Source: Paenibacillus sp. FSL H8-0048
GTDB taxonomy: Bacteria; Bacillota; Bacilli; Paenibacillales; Paenibacillaceae
Reading direction: 5' to 3'
Assembly (NCBI RefSeq): GCF_038002825.1
Contig: NZ_JBBODF010000001.1
Location: 7,006,001 to 7,070,000, forward strand
DNA: 64,000 nucleotides
The translations under genes were made by a program, and so were the position numbers. Shown piece after piece: positions 35,803 to 43,272 of this stretch. Numbering within the stretch: the stretch's first letter is position 1; every line of letters starts with the position of its first letter. The notes under the pieces are model-generated. The model had not been told where the DNA came from. It saw only the letters and a program-made list of their open reading frames with translations, and made no database searches.

Positions 35803-36990
35803 ATGAGGAAAAATGTATTATTAGTTATTGCCTTATTTATTGCCACATTGAATTTACGTCCAGCCATTAATTCCGTAGCTCCCCTACTGGAGGATATCAG
35901 GGTTGATCTTGGAATGAGCGCGGCATTAGCCAGCTTGCTGACTTCAATTCCTGTCCTTTGTATGGGACTATTCTCGCCATTTGCAGCGAAGGCAAGCAGC
36001 AGATGGGGGATTGAACGGATTATAGGATATTCTTTATTGATTATTGGAGTAGGGACAATCATTCGCTTATTTACTCATTCGGCTAATGTTCTTCTCTTAT
36101 CTTCATTAATTGCGGGAATAGGTATTGCCACTATAGGGCCTCTAACTTCAGGTTTTATTAAAAAACATTTCCCGTCCCACGTACCCTCCGTCATTGCTGT
36201 TTACAGCATAGCATTAACGATAGGCGCCGCTTCAAGCACGATGCTTTCAGGTCCAGTTCAGGAATACTTCCAATCATGGCAGAAGGCGATTGGATTATGG
36301 GCGATGCTTGCTTTTATTGCTGCGATGCTCTGGTGGGTATTGGTTAAACCGGGTTCTGCAAAAACGGTTAAAGCCTCAGGAGGTCCGAAAATGTCCTTGC
36401 CTTGGAATAATAGACGGGCCTGGGTGCTTACTCTTTCCTTTGGTTCGATGGCTATGTTAATGTATGCATTTACAGCCTGGCTTCCGTTAATCATACAGGA
36501 GATGGGGTATTCCAAGTCATATGCATCTCTATGCCTAACTGTATTTGTTCTCGTTCAAATCCCGGTTAGCTTTATCCTTCCTGTGATGCTGAAGAAATTC
36601 CCTTCAAGACGGCTATGGATGCTGACGGAATCCTTCATCGTGCTCGCAAGCTTGATATTATTAATTTCAGGTACATTACCGGTTGTCTCCGCTTTGCTGT
36701 TTGGGCTTGGAGCGGGAGGCTTATTTATACTGAATCTTTTATTACCCATGGATGCTACCAGCACTGCTGGCGAAGCTACCTCTTGGTCAGCCATGCAGCA
36801 GTCTGCCGGATACGTAATTGGTGCAACGGGTCCCATCCTTCTGGGCTGGATTCATGATGCATCTAATAGCTTTTCTTTTGCTTTAATAGGGATGATTCTA
36901 ATTAATATTATCATGTTCTTCATTCAAATCGCTGCAACGCAAAAGCAGGGGGCAGACCGTTCCCTTAGTGATTCCAACTTAGCGGCCTAA
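35803..36990 (+). CDS. MFS transporter, CynX/NimT family
   Basis: 395 residues, twelve membrane helices. Starts with the family hallmark FIATLNLRPAINSVAPLL; GALAS-like repeats and IGAASSTMLSGP follow. Members export or import cyanate, nitroimidazoles or other small molecules. AAAGGGAG precedes the ATG. Followed after 48 bases by an isochorismatase-like gene, so likely a small detoxification unit under AraC control. Confidence 0.85.
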   Translation: MRKNVLLVIALFIATLNLRPAINSVAPLLEDIRVDLGMSAALASLLTSIPVLCMGLFSPFAAKASSRWGIERIIGYSLLIIGVGTIIRLFTHSANVLLLSSLIAGIGIATIGPLTSGFIKKHFPSHVPSVIAVYSIALTIGAASSTMLSGPVQEYFQSWQKAIGLWAMLAFIAAMLWWVLVKPGSAKTVKASGGPKMSLPWNNRRAWVLTLSFGSMAMLMYAFTAWLPLIIQEMGYSKSYASLCLTVFVLVQIPVSFILPVMLKKFPSRRLWMLTESFIVLASLILLISGTLPVVSALLFGLGAGGLFILNLLLPMDATSTAGEATSWSAMQQSAGYVIGATGPILLGWIHDASNSFSFALIGMILINIIMFFIQIAATQKQGADRSLSDSNLAA

Positions 36991-37038
36991 CAGGAATGGT
37001 TGATACACTCCGAGAGGTTATGAAAGGATGATAATCGC

Positions 37039-37683
37039 ATGCCGCCATACACTGAACCCCATTGGAACCAATGTGCATTGGTTACGATTGATACTCAAAA
37101 TGACAATTCGTTATCCGGATCAAAAGCGGAGGTAGCAGGAACTCCAGAAATTCTGCCGGCGATGAGGCGGCTTGCGGAAGCATACCGCCAAGCACAATTG
37201 CCTATCGTACATGTCATTCGTCTGTATAAAGAGGATGGTACCAATGTTGATATCTGCCGCAGGGATGGTTTTGAAAAGGGCAGTACTTTGGTATTGCCGA
37301 ATACGGCCGGGGCAGAATTAGTGAACGAAATCAAGCCTCTACAGAGTCCGCTTCTAGACAGTGAACTGCTCCTCGAAGGGCATTTTCAACAGTTGGGACC
37401 GTATGACTGGGCAATGTATAAACCGCGGTGGGGGGCCTTTTATCAGACCCGACTTGAAGAGTTTCTCACTCAGCAGAAGGTTGATACCTTAGTTTTTGCC
37501 GGATGCAATTTTCCAAACTGCCCGCGGACAAGCATGTATGAAGCCAGTGAACGGGATCTCAGAGTGGTGATGGCCGTTGACGCCATATCCGGGGTATACG
37601 ATAAAGGGGTTGAAGAGCTAAAGAACATCGGAGTAGCGGTATTAAGCTCAGGTGATATTATCAGGCAAATAACTCATTTATAA
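37039..37683 (+). CDS. Isochorismatase-like cysteine hydrolase
   Basis: 214 residues. Catalytic triad parts: Asp in ALVTIDTQND, Lys in MYKPRWGAF and Cys in VFAGCNFPNCPRTS. Such enzymes hydrolyse amides such as nicotinamide, N-carbamoylsarcosine, ureidoacrylate or oxamate. Substrate unknown. GAGAGGTTATGAAAGGA lies upstream. Confidence 0.85.
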   Translation: MPPYTEPHWNQCALVTIDTQNDNSLSGSKAEVAGTPEILPAMRRLAEAYRQAQLPIVHVIRLYKEDGTNVDICRRDGFEKGSTLVLPNTAGAELVNEIKPLQSPLLDSELLLEGHFQQLGPYDWAMYKPRWGAFYQTRLEEFLTQQKVDTLVFAGCNFPNCPRTSMYEASERDLRVVMAVDAISGVYDKGVEELKNIGVAVLSSGDIIRQITHL

Positions 37684-37716
37684 GAATGAAGCTTTCAGCG
37701 TTGAAAAAAGAGCCAG

Positions 37717-37745
37717 AAAAGAGCCGATCAAGAATCGGCTCTTTT
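37717..37745 (+). terminator. Terminator after the hydrolase gene
   Basis: AAAAGAGCCGAT and ATCGGCTCTTTT form a perfect 12-bp stem. Confidence 0.85.
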
Positions 37746-37880
37746 CTATTACTGCGTTTCCCTGCATTACTCGAACAAGCTGCTGCCTGGCCATGGACTC
37801 GCATATCCAGTTGTAATCTGGTAACTTTGCGGCCTAAAATGAATGAGTGATAGGAGATACACTCTAGGAGGTTATTTCAT

Positions 37881-38501
37881 ATGAATATATTGGTTCTTGG
37901 TGCCACCGGCCGGGTGGGAAGCCACATTGTTACCCATGCTCTTCAGGATGGACACCATGTGACCGCGCTGGCCCGTACGCCGGAGAAGGTTCAACCTCTC
38001 CATGCCAACCTGACGATTATCGAAGGTAACGTTCTTAATCAAGATGATGTTACCCGGGCAGTGCAGGGAAATGATGTAGTGATTAGTGCATTGAACACCG
38101 ACGGGACAACCACGCTTACAGACAGTATGCCTTTTATTATCGGAGCTATGTATGAGGAAGGGATAGAGCGCTTTATTACCGTGGGAACTGCGGGCATTCT
38201 TCAAAGTGAGCTTTCCCCGGAACTCCTGCGTTACCAATCCAACGAATCTAAACGCAGGTCTACATGTGCTGCAGAAGAACATGAACGAGCCTATCGCATG
38301 CTGGAGCGATCAGCTCTGAAATGGACCATTGTGTGCCCAACCGCTCTGCTGGACGGAGAACGCATGGGGACCTATCGTGTAAGACAAGACATTCTGCCCG
38401 CAGGGGGTACTGAAATATCTGTAGCGGATACAGCGGAATTCACCTATAGTCAAATTGATGCTGGCGATTTCATCAGATCCCGTGTCGGTATAGCCTACTG
38501 A
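37881..38501 (+). CDS. NAD(P)-binding oxidoreductase, NmrA/atypical SDR type
   Basis: 206 residues. Rossmann motif VLGATGRVGSHIVTHAL, then VTALARTPEK, GNDVVISAL and the FITVGTAG strand. The family reduces or senses NAD(P)H; function unknown. AGGAGGTT precedes the ATG. Confidence 0.85.
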   Translation: MNILVLGATGRVGSHIVTHALQDGHHVTALARTPEKVQPLHANLTIIEGNVLNQDDVTRAVQGNDVVISALNTDGTTTLTDSMPFIIGAMYEEGIERFITVGTAGILQSELSPELLRYQSNESKRRSTCAAEEHERAYRMLERSALKWTIVCPTALLDGERMGTYRVRQDILPAGGTEISVADTAEFTYSQIDAGDFIRSRVGIAY

Positions 38502-38543
38502 TCAAGTAATCTATTTAGAAAATGAACGGTGGAGAGGGCTTAT

Positions 38544-38716
38544 ATGGCAAGCTTTAACCATTTTGGGGCACTATTCGAAGAACAGGATTCCCGCGGGGCG
38601 GAATGGGTGGATATCACTAGAATAACCCTCGATTTAGCTTCTCCGTTAGCCGTACATGCTGCTAAGTTCCTTAGGGTGAGGAGCTGCCTTTAACGCCAGA
38701 ATATTATGATGATTGG
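38544..38716 (+). pseudogene. Broken hypothetical gene fragment
   Basis: The frame from ATG 38544 (after GGAGAGGG) starts MASFNHFGALFEEQDSRG and stops at TAA 38691 after 49 codons. In another frame, coding-like sequence GEELPLTPEYYDDWEVKGT continues to a TAG at about 38714. This suggests one gene with a frameshift. Family not recognised. Confidence 0.4.
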
Positions 38717-38754
38717 GAAGTAAAAGGTACATAGGATGTGCTGCTAGTAGCTCA

Positions 38755-38905
38755 TCAGTCTTTAAACTGTGGATACAACCTTTTGAGTTTGACTCGTGCC
38801 TCTTCAGTAGTAAATTGCCAATCCACACCTTTTTGAGAAGCGCACTCCTTGTAATTCTTTCTGTTGCTCCGGGTTCAAACAGACCGCAAATTCACGTTGT
38901 TTCAT
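38755..38905 (-). pseudogene. IS630-like transposase remnant
   Basis: From the ATG at 38905 (after GAGGT) the frame begins MKQREFAVCLNPEQQKELQ, like an IS630-family N-terminus. It then shifts into VDWQFTTEEARVKLKRLYP, like the C-terminal end of the same family, and stops at 38755. Most of the middle is missing. It lies just before the AT-rich gene cluster. Confidence 0.55.
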
Positions 38906-38999
38906 GGTCGATACCTCTTTTTTTCTTCACTATATCATGTCTACCAAAAGTTAACTATTTTAAATCTGATAAGGTACTAGTGTGAATCTGCCTAGTAGG

Positions 39000-39024
39000 A
39001 TGTGATTGGTTGCACCAATCACAT
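39000..39024. repeat. Perfect 11-bp inverted repeat
   Basis: ATGTGATTGGT and ACCAATCACAT separated by TGC. It lies between the transposase remnant and the riboswitch. Possible operator, terminator without T-tract, or IS relic. Confidence 0.5.
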
Positions 39025-39240
39025 ATCCAGAAGACTGTTGGTATCACCTATAGGTAATAAAATATTTAGATATGCTAGATTGGCATAAAATTTGGGATAC
39101 CCAATCCCCTGAATGATTAATGGAAGCCAGTCTGTAAAGTCCATATTCTAATAGCCTTTTGCCTCCATTAAGATAATTATTGTATTAACAGATGAGTTGT
39201 GGAGAAAATTTATTCACAAATATTTATTATTTTATACTAT

Positions 39241-39271
39241 TTGAAACTATTTACTTTTAAATCAATATAAT
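39241..39271 (+). promoter_or_regulatory. Promoter candidate of the riboswitch-controlled cluster
   Basis: TTGAAA (39241) and TATAAT (39266) with a 19-base spacer, about 30 bases before the riboswitch. Confidence 0.45.
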
Positions 39272-39299
39272 GGTAGTATATTACCAATTAATTGAATAA

Positions 39300-39370
39300 C
39301 TCTCATATATACTCAGGGATATGGCCTGAACGTTTCTACCGGATAACCGTAAATTATCTGACTATGGGGG
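39300..39370 (+). ncRNA. Purine riboswitch aptamer, guanine class
   Basis: All parts of the purine aptamer are present in order: P1 CTCTCAT (39300-39306) with ATGGGGG (39364-39370); P2 TCAGG/CCTGA with loop GATATGG; the junction GTTTCTACC; P3 CGGATAA/TTATCTG with loop CCGTAAA; and CTGACTATG. The specificity base is C (39362), as in guanine rather than adenine switches. It closely follows the xpt pattern. With the terminator at 39471 it should switch the downstream cluster off when guanine or a like purine is abundant. Confidence 0.92.
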
Positions 39371-39470
39371 ATCACATCAATACGAAATCATGCTATATTT
39401 CTTCGCGAGATTTGCATCTATGTTTAATCATCATGTCCTTGTGTCTAAATGAAGTTATGTATTTTATTGA

Positions 39471-39500
39471 ACGGGATTCCTTATGGAATTCCGTTTTTTT
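39471..39500 (+). terminator. Terminator of the guanine riboswitch expression platform
   Basis: ACGGGATTCC and GGAATTCCGT around TTAT, followed by seven T. No gene ends before it, so it acts as a riboswitch-controlled attenuator ahead of the first gene. Confidence 0.85.
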
Positions 39501-39588
39501 GCGCTGTTGTCTGATAAAAAACATTAAATATCTATAGTGATTATTCTTATAACAACGAATTTAGATTAATTAGAAGGAGGTTAGCAAT

Positions 39589-40416
39589 TTGCAAATCGCT
39601 GCAGAACAAATTTTGCTCCAACCGGAGCAGATACTTAATTATTTACATGGTTTGGAACTGAATGATGGTTATGTATATGTTTCAGGTTCGTTAATGGAGG
39701 GTTTTGGAAACCAGACCTCAGATGTTGATGTGTATGTTATTTGTAATGTAATTCCTGAAGATTTTTCCATTGGTTATGATAATTCAGGTGAAAGTTATCT
39801 ATGGGAAGGAAAAACACTGGTACGTAATCTGATTCATGAGCAGGTTCGTTTTGACTTCGAATATTGGACCCTAAAAGATTTTAATAATGCCGTGCGGCAA
39901 CTGCAGGAGTTCGATATTAATAAAATTAATCATATTGAACGTATTTCAGACTCGGATATTGTTCTGCTACACCGTTTAAAGTATGCTAGGCCGCTCATAA
40001 ACATTGAAGGGTTCCTGGAATTTTACTCTACGGTTCCCTTTGAGAATCTTGGATTCTATCAGGCAGTGACCTTGTCTGAGCGGTTTACTTCATTTGTTGA
40101 AGATATTCAAGGAGCTTTATTATCTGAAGATTTTGGTTCAGCCTTTTTTATGGTCCGTAGATTGGTAGAATTGGCAACTGTTTCTCATCTGGCGATTCAC
40201 GGGGAAACGAATCCAAATCTTAAATGGATGTATAGAAAATTATTGCGTTACCAAGAGCAAAGCGAAGATCGTGATCTTTTAGAAAAATATATGTATTTCC
40301 AAACTCATTCGTTTGAACAGAGTTCAGTAAAAGTGTTTATTAAAAAAGCAATGAGATTTGCTCAGGATTTAAACTCTAGAACTCAGCTAGCTCTTCAGGT
40401 AAGACAAAGAGCTTAA
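39589..40416 (+). CDS. Nucleotidyltransferase (pol-beta superfamily)
   Basis: 275 residues from a TTG start 9 bases after AAGGAGG. The nucleotidyltransferase signature is YVYVSGSLMEGFGNQTSDVD (GS...SDVD), giving two metal-binding Asp; a third candidate is in VRFDFEYW. The C-terminal half is helical (RRLVELATVSHLAIHGE). Members adenylylate small molecules, proteins or antibiotics. Nucleotidyltransferases also occur in Paenibacillus lasso-peptide clusters, though of a different length. First gene of the riboswitch-controlled operon; it could modify the peptide or give self-protection. Confidence 0.8.
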   Translation: MQIAAEQILLQPEQILNYLHGLELNDGYVYVSGSLMEGFGNQTSDVDVYVICNVIPEDFSIGYDNSGESYLWEGKTLVRNLIHEQVRFDFEYWTLKDFNNAVRQLQEFDINKINHIERISDSDIVLLHRLKYARPLINIEGFLEFYSTVPFENLGFYQAVTLSERFTSFVEDIQGALLSEDFGSAFFMVRRLVELATVSHLAIHGETNPNLKWMYRKLLRYQEQSEDRDLLEKYMYFQTHSFEQSSVKVFIKKAMRFAQDLNSRTQLALQVRQRA

Positions 40417-40459
40417 CATACAGATTACGTGAATAGTGTATTGAAAGGAGGTGATAGCC

Positions 40460-40525
40460 ATGAAGAAATACAATGCTCCGAAGCTGAAGCAAGTGAAACT
40501 TACTCCAGGCATGATGAATTATTAA
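40460..40525 (+). CDS. Putative RiPP precursor peptide, 21 residues
   Basis: Very strong ribosome site AAAGGAGGTGAT, 4 bases before ATG 40460. The product begins MKKYNAPKLKQ and ends LTPGMMNY. YNAPKL fits YxxPxL, the motif bound by PqqD-type RRE proteins in lasso-peptide leaders. The Thr two residues before Gly fits the lasso cleavage rule, which would leave the core GMMNY. A strong hairpin follows the stop, then an RRE (PqqD-like) gene. Five residues is too short for a lasso ring and no acidic residue is present, so the product must differ. That it is a precursor is inference, but position and motif agree. Confidence 0.72.
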   Translation: MKKYNAPKLKQVKLTPGMMNY

Positions 40526-40540
40526 TGAGATCATACAGGT

Positions 40541-40572
40541 AGAGATACCGGAAATGAACTTCCGGTATCTCT
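40541..40572 (+). promoter_or_regulatory. Strong hairpin between the precursor and pqqD-like genes
   Basis: AGAGATACCGGAA and TTCCGGTATCTCT form a perfect 13-bp stem with a 6-base loop, 15 bases after the precursor stop, without a T-tract. Such hairpins stabilise precursor mRNA or reduce read-through so that peptide exceeds enzymes. Confidence 0.75.
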
Positions 40573-40598
40573 TACTTTCAGAAAGGAAAGTGATAGGG

Positions 40599-40850
40599 AT
40601 GAAGCCAACCAGGGATGTTTTTGTTCAATATAGGGTAATCAAAGGAACCAAATTCATTATGAAGAATTACCATGTATTTGAATTGGATGAAATCGGTGAA
40701 ATCGTCTGGGACGCTTTGGACGGTGAAACTACCGTACAGCAAATTGCAGAGAATATTTCAAATATTTATAATGAGCCTCTAGAAACTGTAGAGCTTGATA
40801 TAAAACAATTTATTAAAGAACTGTTAGAGAAAGAGCTTATTGAGGTTTAA
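40599..40850 (+). CDS. PqqD-family RiPP recognition element protein
   Basis: 83 residues, a single PqqD/RRE domain: YHVFELDEIGEIVWDALDG, TTVQQIAENISNIYN, LDIKQFIKELLEKELIEV. It would bind the leader peptide and hand it to modifying enzymes, like the B1 protein of split lasso systems. The start at 40599 is chosen because the longer frame from 40554 begins inside the hairpin, and GAAAGGA is upstream. No radical SAM, lasso cyclase or B2 protease is in the window, so its enzyme partner must be one of the neighbours or encoded elsewhere. Confidence 0.85.
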   Translation: MKPTRDVFVQYRVIKGTKFIMKNYHVFELDEIGEIVWDALDGETTVQQIAENISNIYNEPLETVELDIKQFIKELLEKELIEV

Positions 40851-40852
40851 TT

Positions 40853-41578
40853 ATGAACAGAACGAAATGGTGTGCGATTGGAGCTGTATATATTCTTCTT
40901 ACAGCAATACTTATTATTCATCCTAGACAAGAAACACTATATTTGTTGATTTTCACGCAAACTCAGTTATTGATTAATCTTAATGCCTACCGTATTCGTG
41001 ATTCTGCCTTTAAAGGAGCGAATTGGGTGAGGAGATCAGTCTACTTTTTTTCGTATTTGATAGCATATAGTTTTTTTTCAAGTCCTTCATTAGAGAAAGG
41101 AAATTTAATCATATCTTTTTCACTTGCTCTGCTGGCGGGATTAATATTTCTGATTCCCAGGTTTGGTGAGATTAAGCCGTTTTACAACAAAGATTTGACA
41201 CTTTTCTTCCCCCCCTTGAGTTTAAATGCAGCTTGTTTGGAGGTGTATTCATACCTCTGTTCCGCAGTCCTGCAGGAATTGTATTACAAAGCATTTGTAA
41301 TAGCTTTATTAATGCCATTGACCGGAGCTGTAGCAGCTGTAATAATCTCCGCTTTACTGTTCGTATTTGATCATCTGGTCCATGCAAGGTCATCAACTTT
41401 CAAGCTTCCTGATTATCTAGCACAATTTGTAATGGGTCTGTGTTCAGGATTGCTCTATGTATACAGTGGGTCGGTGTGGGTTGCTGTTTTGGTGCACTTT
41501 ACCTTTAATGCACCACTTGCTTTCTCCTACTTATATCGGTATGGAGTAACCATGAGAATGAATATGAAGGTGGACTAA
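40853..41578 (+). CDS. CPBP family intramembrane metalloprotease (CAAX/Abi-like)
   Basis: 241 residues, about seven hydrophobic helices. The CPBP motifs are present in weakened form: LQELYYKAF where EExxxR is usual, FVFDHLVHA, and VLVHFTFNAP (HxxxN). Abi-type members serve as bacteriocin immunity or leader-processing proteins. Two bases after the pqqD-like stop. The Glu-Glu to Gln-Glu and Arg to Lys changes make catalysis uncertain; immunity is an alternative. Confidence 0.75.
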   Translation: MNRTKWCAIGAVYILLTAILIIHPRQETLYLLIFTQTQLLINLNAYRIRDSAFKGANWVRRSVYFFSYLIAYSFFSSPSLEKGNLIISFSLALLAGLIFLIPRFGEIKPFYNKDLTLFFPPLSLNAACLEVYSYLCSAVLQELYYKAFVIALLMPLTGAVAAVIISALLFVFDHLVHARSSTFKLPDYLAQFVMGLCSGLLYVYSGSVWVAVLVHFTFNAPLAFSYLYRYGVTMRMNMKVD

Positions 41579-41582
41579 ACGA

Positions 41583-42074
41583 GTGAAGATAAAAGGGGTA
41601 ATAAAGTTAAAGTATGGTGAGAATCCTCATCAGACAGCTTCCTGGGAATGTCATCAAAACGCTATGCTGTCTGAGGGTTCAAATCTTTCGCTAAACGATA
41701 TCAATAATATCAATACAGGGTATTCGCTGCTTCAATATTTTGCACAACCAGCTGCCGTCATAATAAAACATGCGAATATTGCAGGGTTATCAGCGGGCTC
41801 ATCTTTCTCCGTACGGTGGAAGAATGCAACTGCAACCGACCATAGGGCAGCCGAAAATGGTATTTTGATGGTCAATCACCAACTGACAGCAGATCATATG
41901 CGTGAAATCGAAGCTTATCCCTTTGATGGTGTTGCAGCACCCTCCTTTGAAGAAGGAATATCTAGCAGTCTACGGTTGTTGACTATGAGAGCAAGTGTTT
42001 GTTCTAATTTAAGGCGTATTGAAGCCATTGATCTGCTTGATGGCACGAGACTTATTCAAGATACTGCGCAGTGA
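41583..42074 (+). CDS. AICAR-transformylase-like fragment, N-terminal part
   Basis: 163 residues from GTG 41583, corresponding to the start of the second domain of PurH. Recognisable are KLKYGENPHQTASW, NNINTGYSLLQYF, the catalytic Lys-His in AVIIKHANIAG and VAAPSFEEGI. The DPVSAFGG-type segment is changed to DHRAAENG, and the IMP-cyclohydrolase domain is absent. It stops before the SNAIV-type region and overlaps the next ORF by GTGA. Either a decayed purH domain or a repurposed, divergent enzyme half. It lies in a guanine-controlled operon. Confidence 0.65.
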   Translation: MKIKGVIKLKYGENPHQTASWECHQNAMLSEGSNLSLNDINNINTGYSLLQYFAQPAAVIIKHANIAGLSAGSSFSVRWKNATATDHRAAENGILMVNHQLTADHMREIEAYPFDGVAAPSFEEGISSSLRLLTMRASVCSNLRRIEAIDLLDGTRLIQDTAQ

Positions 42075-42370
42075 TCGTAAAGGGGGGGCGCACTTTGGCA
42101 GTGGCTGCCGGACATCAGTATGGAGTCACTGCAGTAGAGCATGCAATCCACAAAGCAATTTATCATGCACATACTACTGATTTTACTCATGCTGTTATAG
42201 CGGTTGATGGTAATTTTCCGCATGAAATTCCGGTTCAACAAATCATAAAAGCGAATATTTCTGCATTCAATCTTCCAGGTTATTCCTCTAATGATGAGGT
42301 GTTGCTTAACCAATTTGAAAAGACCGGTTGTACAATTCTTTTCTCAAAGGAACGGTGCTTCTTGCACTAA
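42071..42370 (+). CDS. AICAR-transformylase-like fragment, C-terminal part
   Basis: 99 residues from GTG 42071. It matches the end of PurH: VKGGRTLAVAAGHQ (usually DGMTVGVGAGQ), AVIAVDGNFPHEIP, SAFNLPGYSSNDEV (usually IIQPGGSIRDEE) and the terminal ILFSKERCFLH (usually VFTGVRHFKH). About 45 residues, including the SNAIV active-site stretch, are missing between the two fragments. Translationally coupled to the preceding ORF. Function doubtful unless both parts assemble. Confidence 0.6.
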   Translation: MIVKGGRTLAVAAGHQYGVTAVEHAIHKAIYHAHTTDFTHAVIAVDGNFPHEIPVQQIIKANISAFNLPGYSSNDEVLLNQFEKTGCTILFSKERCFLH

Positions 42371-42387
42371 AAAAAGTAGGTGAGATC

Positions 42388-43242
42388 ATGACAGACAGCA
42401 TGGAACAAGTCGAAGATATTATCAGGGAGTGCACCAAATTGGGCTATGCTCTTAAACAAGTGGCATGCCTGAATCAAAGATCATTATTTAATGTTCAAGA
42501 AGTTAACGCGTACGGTGAAAGAAGTCTGATGATTGATCTCATACTTGAAGAGCTTTGTGTAAACTTCTTTAAAGGTATTCCATCTATCCGCAATATCATT
42601 AGTGAAGAAAGCGGATATCTCGATTTCAACCGGGGCCGGTTTACTGTCATCCTTGATCCGCTTGACGGAACCAAGAATTTTACTATGGGGTTGTCCTATT
42701 ATGCTTGTTCAATAGCTATCTTAGATGAGAACGGTCATGTACGTGGATCATATGTCATTAATCTGGCTAATGGCCATGAATATACTGCTATTAAAGGAGT
42801 AGGTGCCTTTCGAAACGGACAGCCTATTCATACAATGAAACATCAGCATCTTAATCAATGCGACGGCATTTTTGTTGGATTGGCCAAGACTGAACGTGAA
42901 CTGCAAGCTATGAAAAGAGTAATTCTTCAACTGAAGAGTTACAGGGCTATGGGATGTGCGGCACTGGATCTCTGTTGTGTGGCAATTGGCGCCGCTTCTG
43001 TTTTTGTGGATATTAGTTTTACGGCAAAACTGGTTGATGTTTTGGCCTCCTCCCTGATTCTTGAGGAAGCAGGTGGTCGAGTTACCACTGAAAATGGAAT
43101 TTCCATTACGCAACTGACGGCACAGGGAAACATCAGGAGGATCACGCTTCAGCAGAAATTTTGTACCTTTGGAGCAGCTAATGCTGCTTTACAGGAGGTT
43201 TTAATGGATACATCCAGATTGCAGAGACCTATACAGCAATAA
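42388..43242 (+). CDS. Inositol-monophosphatase-like phosphatase
   Basis: 284 residues. Motifs of the Mg-dependent IMPase/FBPase superfamily: IISEES, LDPLDGTKNFTMG, GCAALDLCCV and VDVLASSLILEEAGG (Asp kept, usual Trp lost). Typical substrates are inositol phosphates, histidinol phosphate or 3'-phosphoadenosine phosphates; the real one is unknown. The start at 42388 follows GTAGGTGAG; the longer frame from 42328 overlaps the preceding ORF. In this cluster it may remove a phosphate from a nucleotide-like intermediate. Confidence 0.8.
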   Translation: MTDSMEQVEDIIRECTKLGYALKQVACLNQRSLFNVQEVNAYGERSLMIDLILEELCVNFFKGIPSIRNIISEESGYLDFNRGRFTVILDPLDGTKNFTMGLSYYACSIAILDENGHVRGSYVINLANGHEYTAIKGVGAFRNGQPIHTMKHQHLNQCDGIFVGLAKTERELQAMKRVILQLKSYRAMGCAALDLCCVAIGAASVFVDISFTAKLVDVLASSLILEEAGGRVTTENGISITQLTAQGNIRRITLQQKFCTFGAANAALQEVLMDTSRLQRPIQQ

Positions 43243-43272
43243 ATACTAATTAACGTTAGAGGAGGTCAATCT

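Noticed and set aside
39292-39537. 81-codon ORF spanning the riboswitch
   Set aside because: It runs through the aptamer and terminator and has no ribosome site.
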